A DNA stretch of 64,000 bases from Sipunculus nudus (lineage: Eukaryota > Annelida > Sipuncula > Golfingiida > Sipunculidae). How positions within the stretch are numbered: the first letter of the stretch is position 1; each line of letters starts with the position of its first letter. Made by a program: the position numbers and the translations under genes. Below the pieces are notes generated by a model, which saw only the letters and a list, made by a program, of their open reading frames with translations, ran no database searches and was not told the DNA's origin. Below are positions 61,833-64,000 of the stretch, in pieces. The DNA lies in assembly GCA_026874595.1 (NCBI GenBank), contig CM049314.1, forward strand, positions 63,336,800 to 63,400,799. The letters run 5' to 3'.

Positions 61833-63924
61833 GCAATATACAGATTTAAGAAAAAGAGTATTGACCTTTAATAGATCAGATGATCACCAGGACCACCTAT
61901 GATGGATACCTAGAACTCTCACTTCCGGCTAGTTTTTTAAAGTAAAACATTGTATATTTGTTGTAAATTCTAAAATATACATTAACATCTCTTTTGTTAA
62001 ATTTTGATGACTATTTGGTTAAAATTACATATGATATTAACATAATGTGTCCGAAATTAACCTAAACATTAAAGGTATGTTAACATAATATTTGCTTACA
62101 TAATTTTGAGAATTTTACTGGAATGATAATCATGCTCTATGCATTTGGTATTAGTGCACCATACCTGGATTTTGAATAAATGTATTTAATGTTCACATTA
62201 AATTCATTCATGGGTAAAAGTTCATTGTTTCAATGTTCATATATATCAGGGAAGAACGAATTTCGAAATTAAATTAATTGCGAGAGAATAAAAGCATGGT
62301 TTTTACTTGTAATGAAGGTTGAAGTTACAGGTTTTCAATACATAAATGTATTTCATTTTTAAAGTGTTTTCAAGGCATTCTAAGGACATTCTAGGGACAG
62401 ATTTTAATGTTCATTTTTTTTTCTTTCCTTGGCCTTCTTTACACACCTATGTTCTGGTTCACTCGACAAAGTTTCTTTTGATCATTCATCATTTTGTACA
62501 CGTCTAGTTTCCAGAAAAAAAGAGATCTTTGTGGATGGGTTAAACATTTAAGCCCTTTTTGGTATCCTTTGTAAGCCATTAGAGTGAAACAATAAAAAAC
62601 TTCCAGGCACAAATAAACAGTATGAGGATTATTAAGCATACTGGCAGTGCCGCGAGTATCTTATTTTTCATTCCAGATGTTACCGTTTGAACCGTGGATG
62701 GAGGGATTAATTTGAAATATAACATCTTTAAAGTGGTTAAATAGCAAACCCGTGTACGAGCAAAATGTTTAGGGTGATTCGTTTTCACTATTTTTTTTAA
62801 TCATAATATTATTAAAAATATGTAACACATGTAATGCAATACAGTTGCTACAATGAGGGGATACTGATAACAGGAATTAGTGAAGTAAGTGAATATAAAA
62901 AAAAATGTTAACATACATTGGAATTGATACAAGAATTATGTAGCACATCTGTAGGTTACAGTATTATTCTCAATGTTTGGTTCAATAAGGACGCACGTGG
63001 CATTCAAAGCTGTTTACGATGTAACAGTTACATCCACTGTATAAACATTGTATAGATAATGTTAATACCTCAATCATTGCTATCTGGAACAAAGTTAAGC
63101 AGTATGACTTTACATATTGGAAAACTATTGAGGTAAATTAAATCCAATTTGGATTTGATACTAAGTGGATTCATTCTTAATTAGGTCTAGTGTTACATGA
63201 TAATGCTTATCTTAACGTGTTTATTCTTTATAACATTACTATAGGACTTAATCTTTGAAGGTAATACTTCAAATGGTGGGCAAAATGTTTAGGGGGAATT
63301 AAGTGCGGAATTGTTATTAATGGAAAACGATTAAAGGGAAATGGATTTGATAAAACTAGGTTAAATGTGGTTATTAAAGTGATGAGTATGTTATCTAGTT
63401 TAATTCTAATTTAAATACAACATACAGTATGTGTTGACAGTGAATTAATAAAAGGATACTTTTGAAACATGTATAAACTCGGTAATCCGTTTTTAAATTG
63501 ACGAGTTCAAGAGATTTCTGTTAAAAAAGCATGATGAAAAGACAATAAAAAATCTAATCAAAGGTATTAATAATTTGCTTTATTGTTTCAAGAAAACAAA
63601 TAAATCCCTTCAAATTTAAAGTCGAAAGGACCATGGGTTTGTGTTTCAAGACATATATCTGCTTTGTGTTTTCCCTACAACTGTCATAATTTACTCTTTG
63701 TCAGGAATGTAAAGTAAAACTAGTTGGAGGTGTTATTCTTTGTTTCCCTTTGCAAAGTAAAGCAATTCTTTACTGATTTGTGTATAACGTATCACCTCAA
63801 GGACAGTCACAGTTAGTGTTCTCTAAATCTGAATTAAACATCAATTGTTAACATTTATCAACTCCATATACAGTAGAGTGCTGTATTTTCCGTAAGCGTC
63901 GGGGAATAATCTGTTTCAGTCTGA
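61833..63924. other. Diverged spacer downstream of gene A copy 4
   Basis: Aligns to 14000-16108 with many substitutions. It lacks the ~120-bp segment at 14799-14919 (joint near 62640-62647). It has extra sequence of about 70 bp near 63318-63388 and smaller extras near 63608-63630 and 63838-63858. No gene is visible. Confidence 0.65.
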
Positions 63925-64000
63925 CCCGTACCAAAGTTCAGCATATGCTGCTTTTGGAGCAGCTGCTGTATTTCAGCTGTGATTGTACTCGAATTATGCT
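63925..64000. other. Sequence beyond the array
   Basis: No match to the units. It carries short palindromes (AGCATATGCT, AGCAGCTGCT). Too short to interpret. Confidence 0.4.

Larger units (their letters stand above)
11146..63924 (+). repeat. Tandem array of a ~13.87-kb unit (3 full, 1 partial)
   Basis: The landmark TTATTGCTCATAAGG recurs at 11146, 25032, 45114 and 58987 (and twice more inside a local triplication). Gene A starts at 13088, 26963, 47051 and 60921, giving spacings of 13875, 20088 and 13870. The long middle spacing is explained by a 4545-bp LINE insertion including its target duplication and two extra 838-bp copies. All units face the same way. Most aligned stretches differ only by scattered single bases and small indels. 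The array starts and ends at different phases, so the segment equivalent to 11146-16108 occurs at both ends. Confidence 0.97.
58987..63924 (+). repeat. Array unit 4, partial and half-diverged
   Basis: From 58987 to about 61930 it matches the other units almost base for base. After that it differs by frequent substitutions and several indels, at roughly 90% identity by eye. Homology stops at 63924, equivalent to 16108 in unit 1. This is the right-hand edge of the array. Confidence 0.92.

Noticed and set aside
1-64000. tRNA or rRNA genes
   Set aside because: No cloverleaf with A and B boxes and no rRNA-like stretch was seen by eye; a tRNA scan was not possible.

Overview
The window looks like animal nuclear DNA, most likely from a mollusc and probably a bivalve. 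It is AT-rich, with long (AT)n tracts, sparse genes, introns with GT..AG borders, LINE-type retrotransposons, ACGG-rich satellite ends and dispersed TGACCTTTGACC-type repeats of a kind I associate with bivalves. That assignment is from memory and was not checked. Nothing bacterial or viral is recognised.

Layout. Positions 1-11145 are a low-copy flank. It holds a decayed LINE fragment at the left edge, a 258-bp tandem duplication, one open frame of unknown nature (4167-4790), a two-exon rhodopsin-like GPCR fragment (5392-6841) and a complete single-exon divergent GPCR, gene C (9843-10829). From 11146 to 63924 the window is a direct tandem array: three full units of about 13.87 kb (11146-25031, 25032-45113, 45114-58986) and a partial fourth (58987-63924). 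The identity over most of the array looks like about 99% by eye. Each full unit holds, on the + strand, an intact 303-codon GPCR (gene A), a satellite and mobile-element block of about 3.85 kb, and a paralogous GPCR (gene B) that is broken in every copy. Gene B has lost its start codon in all three copies and carries frameshifts. Gene A is open in all four copies, though copy 2 has lost its stop and gains 13 residues.

Unit 2 is longer than the others for two separate reasons. A 4.5-kb L1/Tx1-like LINE (30846-35379) sits in the satellite with an 11-bp target-site duplication and a poly(A) tail, and units 1 and 3 preserve the empty site. In addition, an 838-bp segment is triplicated at 42759-45277. 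Unit 4 is nearly identical to the others up to about 61930, then falls to roughly 90% and loses homology at 63924. The same A-containing block therefore lies at both ends of the array, which suggests recombination between A blocks produced the expansion.

Function. C, A and B form one family of seven-helix proteins. They share a class-A fold signature (prolines in helix 5 and after helix 3, SPWxx/Y in helix 7, a cysteine cluster after helix 7), but lack DRY, and A and B have a very short third intracellular loop. Ligand, coupling and tissue are unknown. A chemosensory or other fast-evolving receptor role is inference from the tandem expansion and pseudogenes alone.
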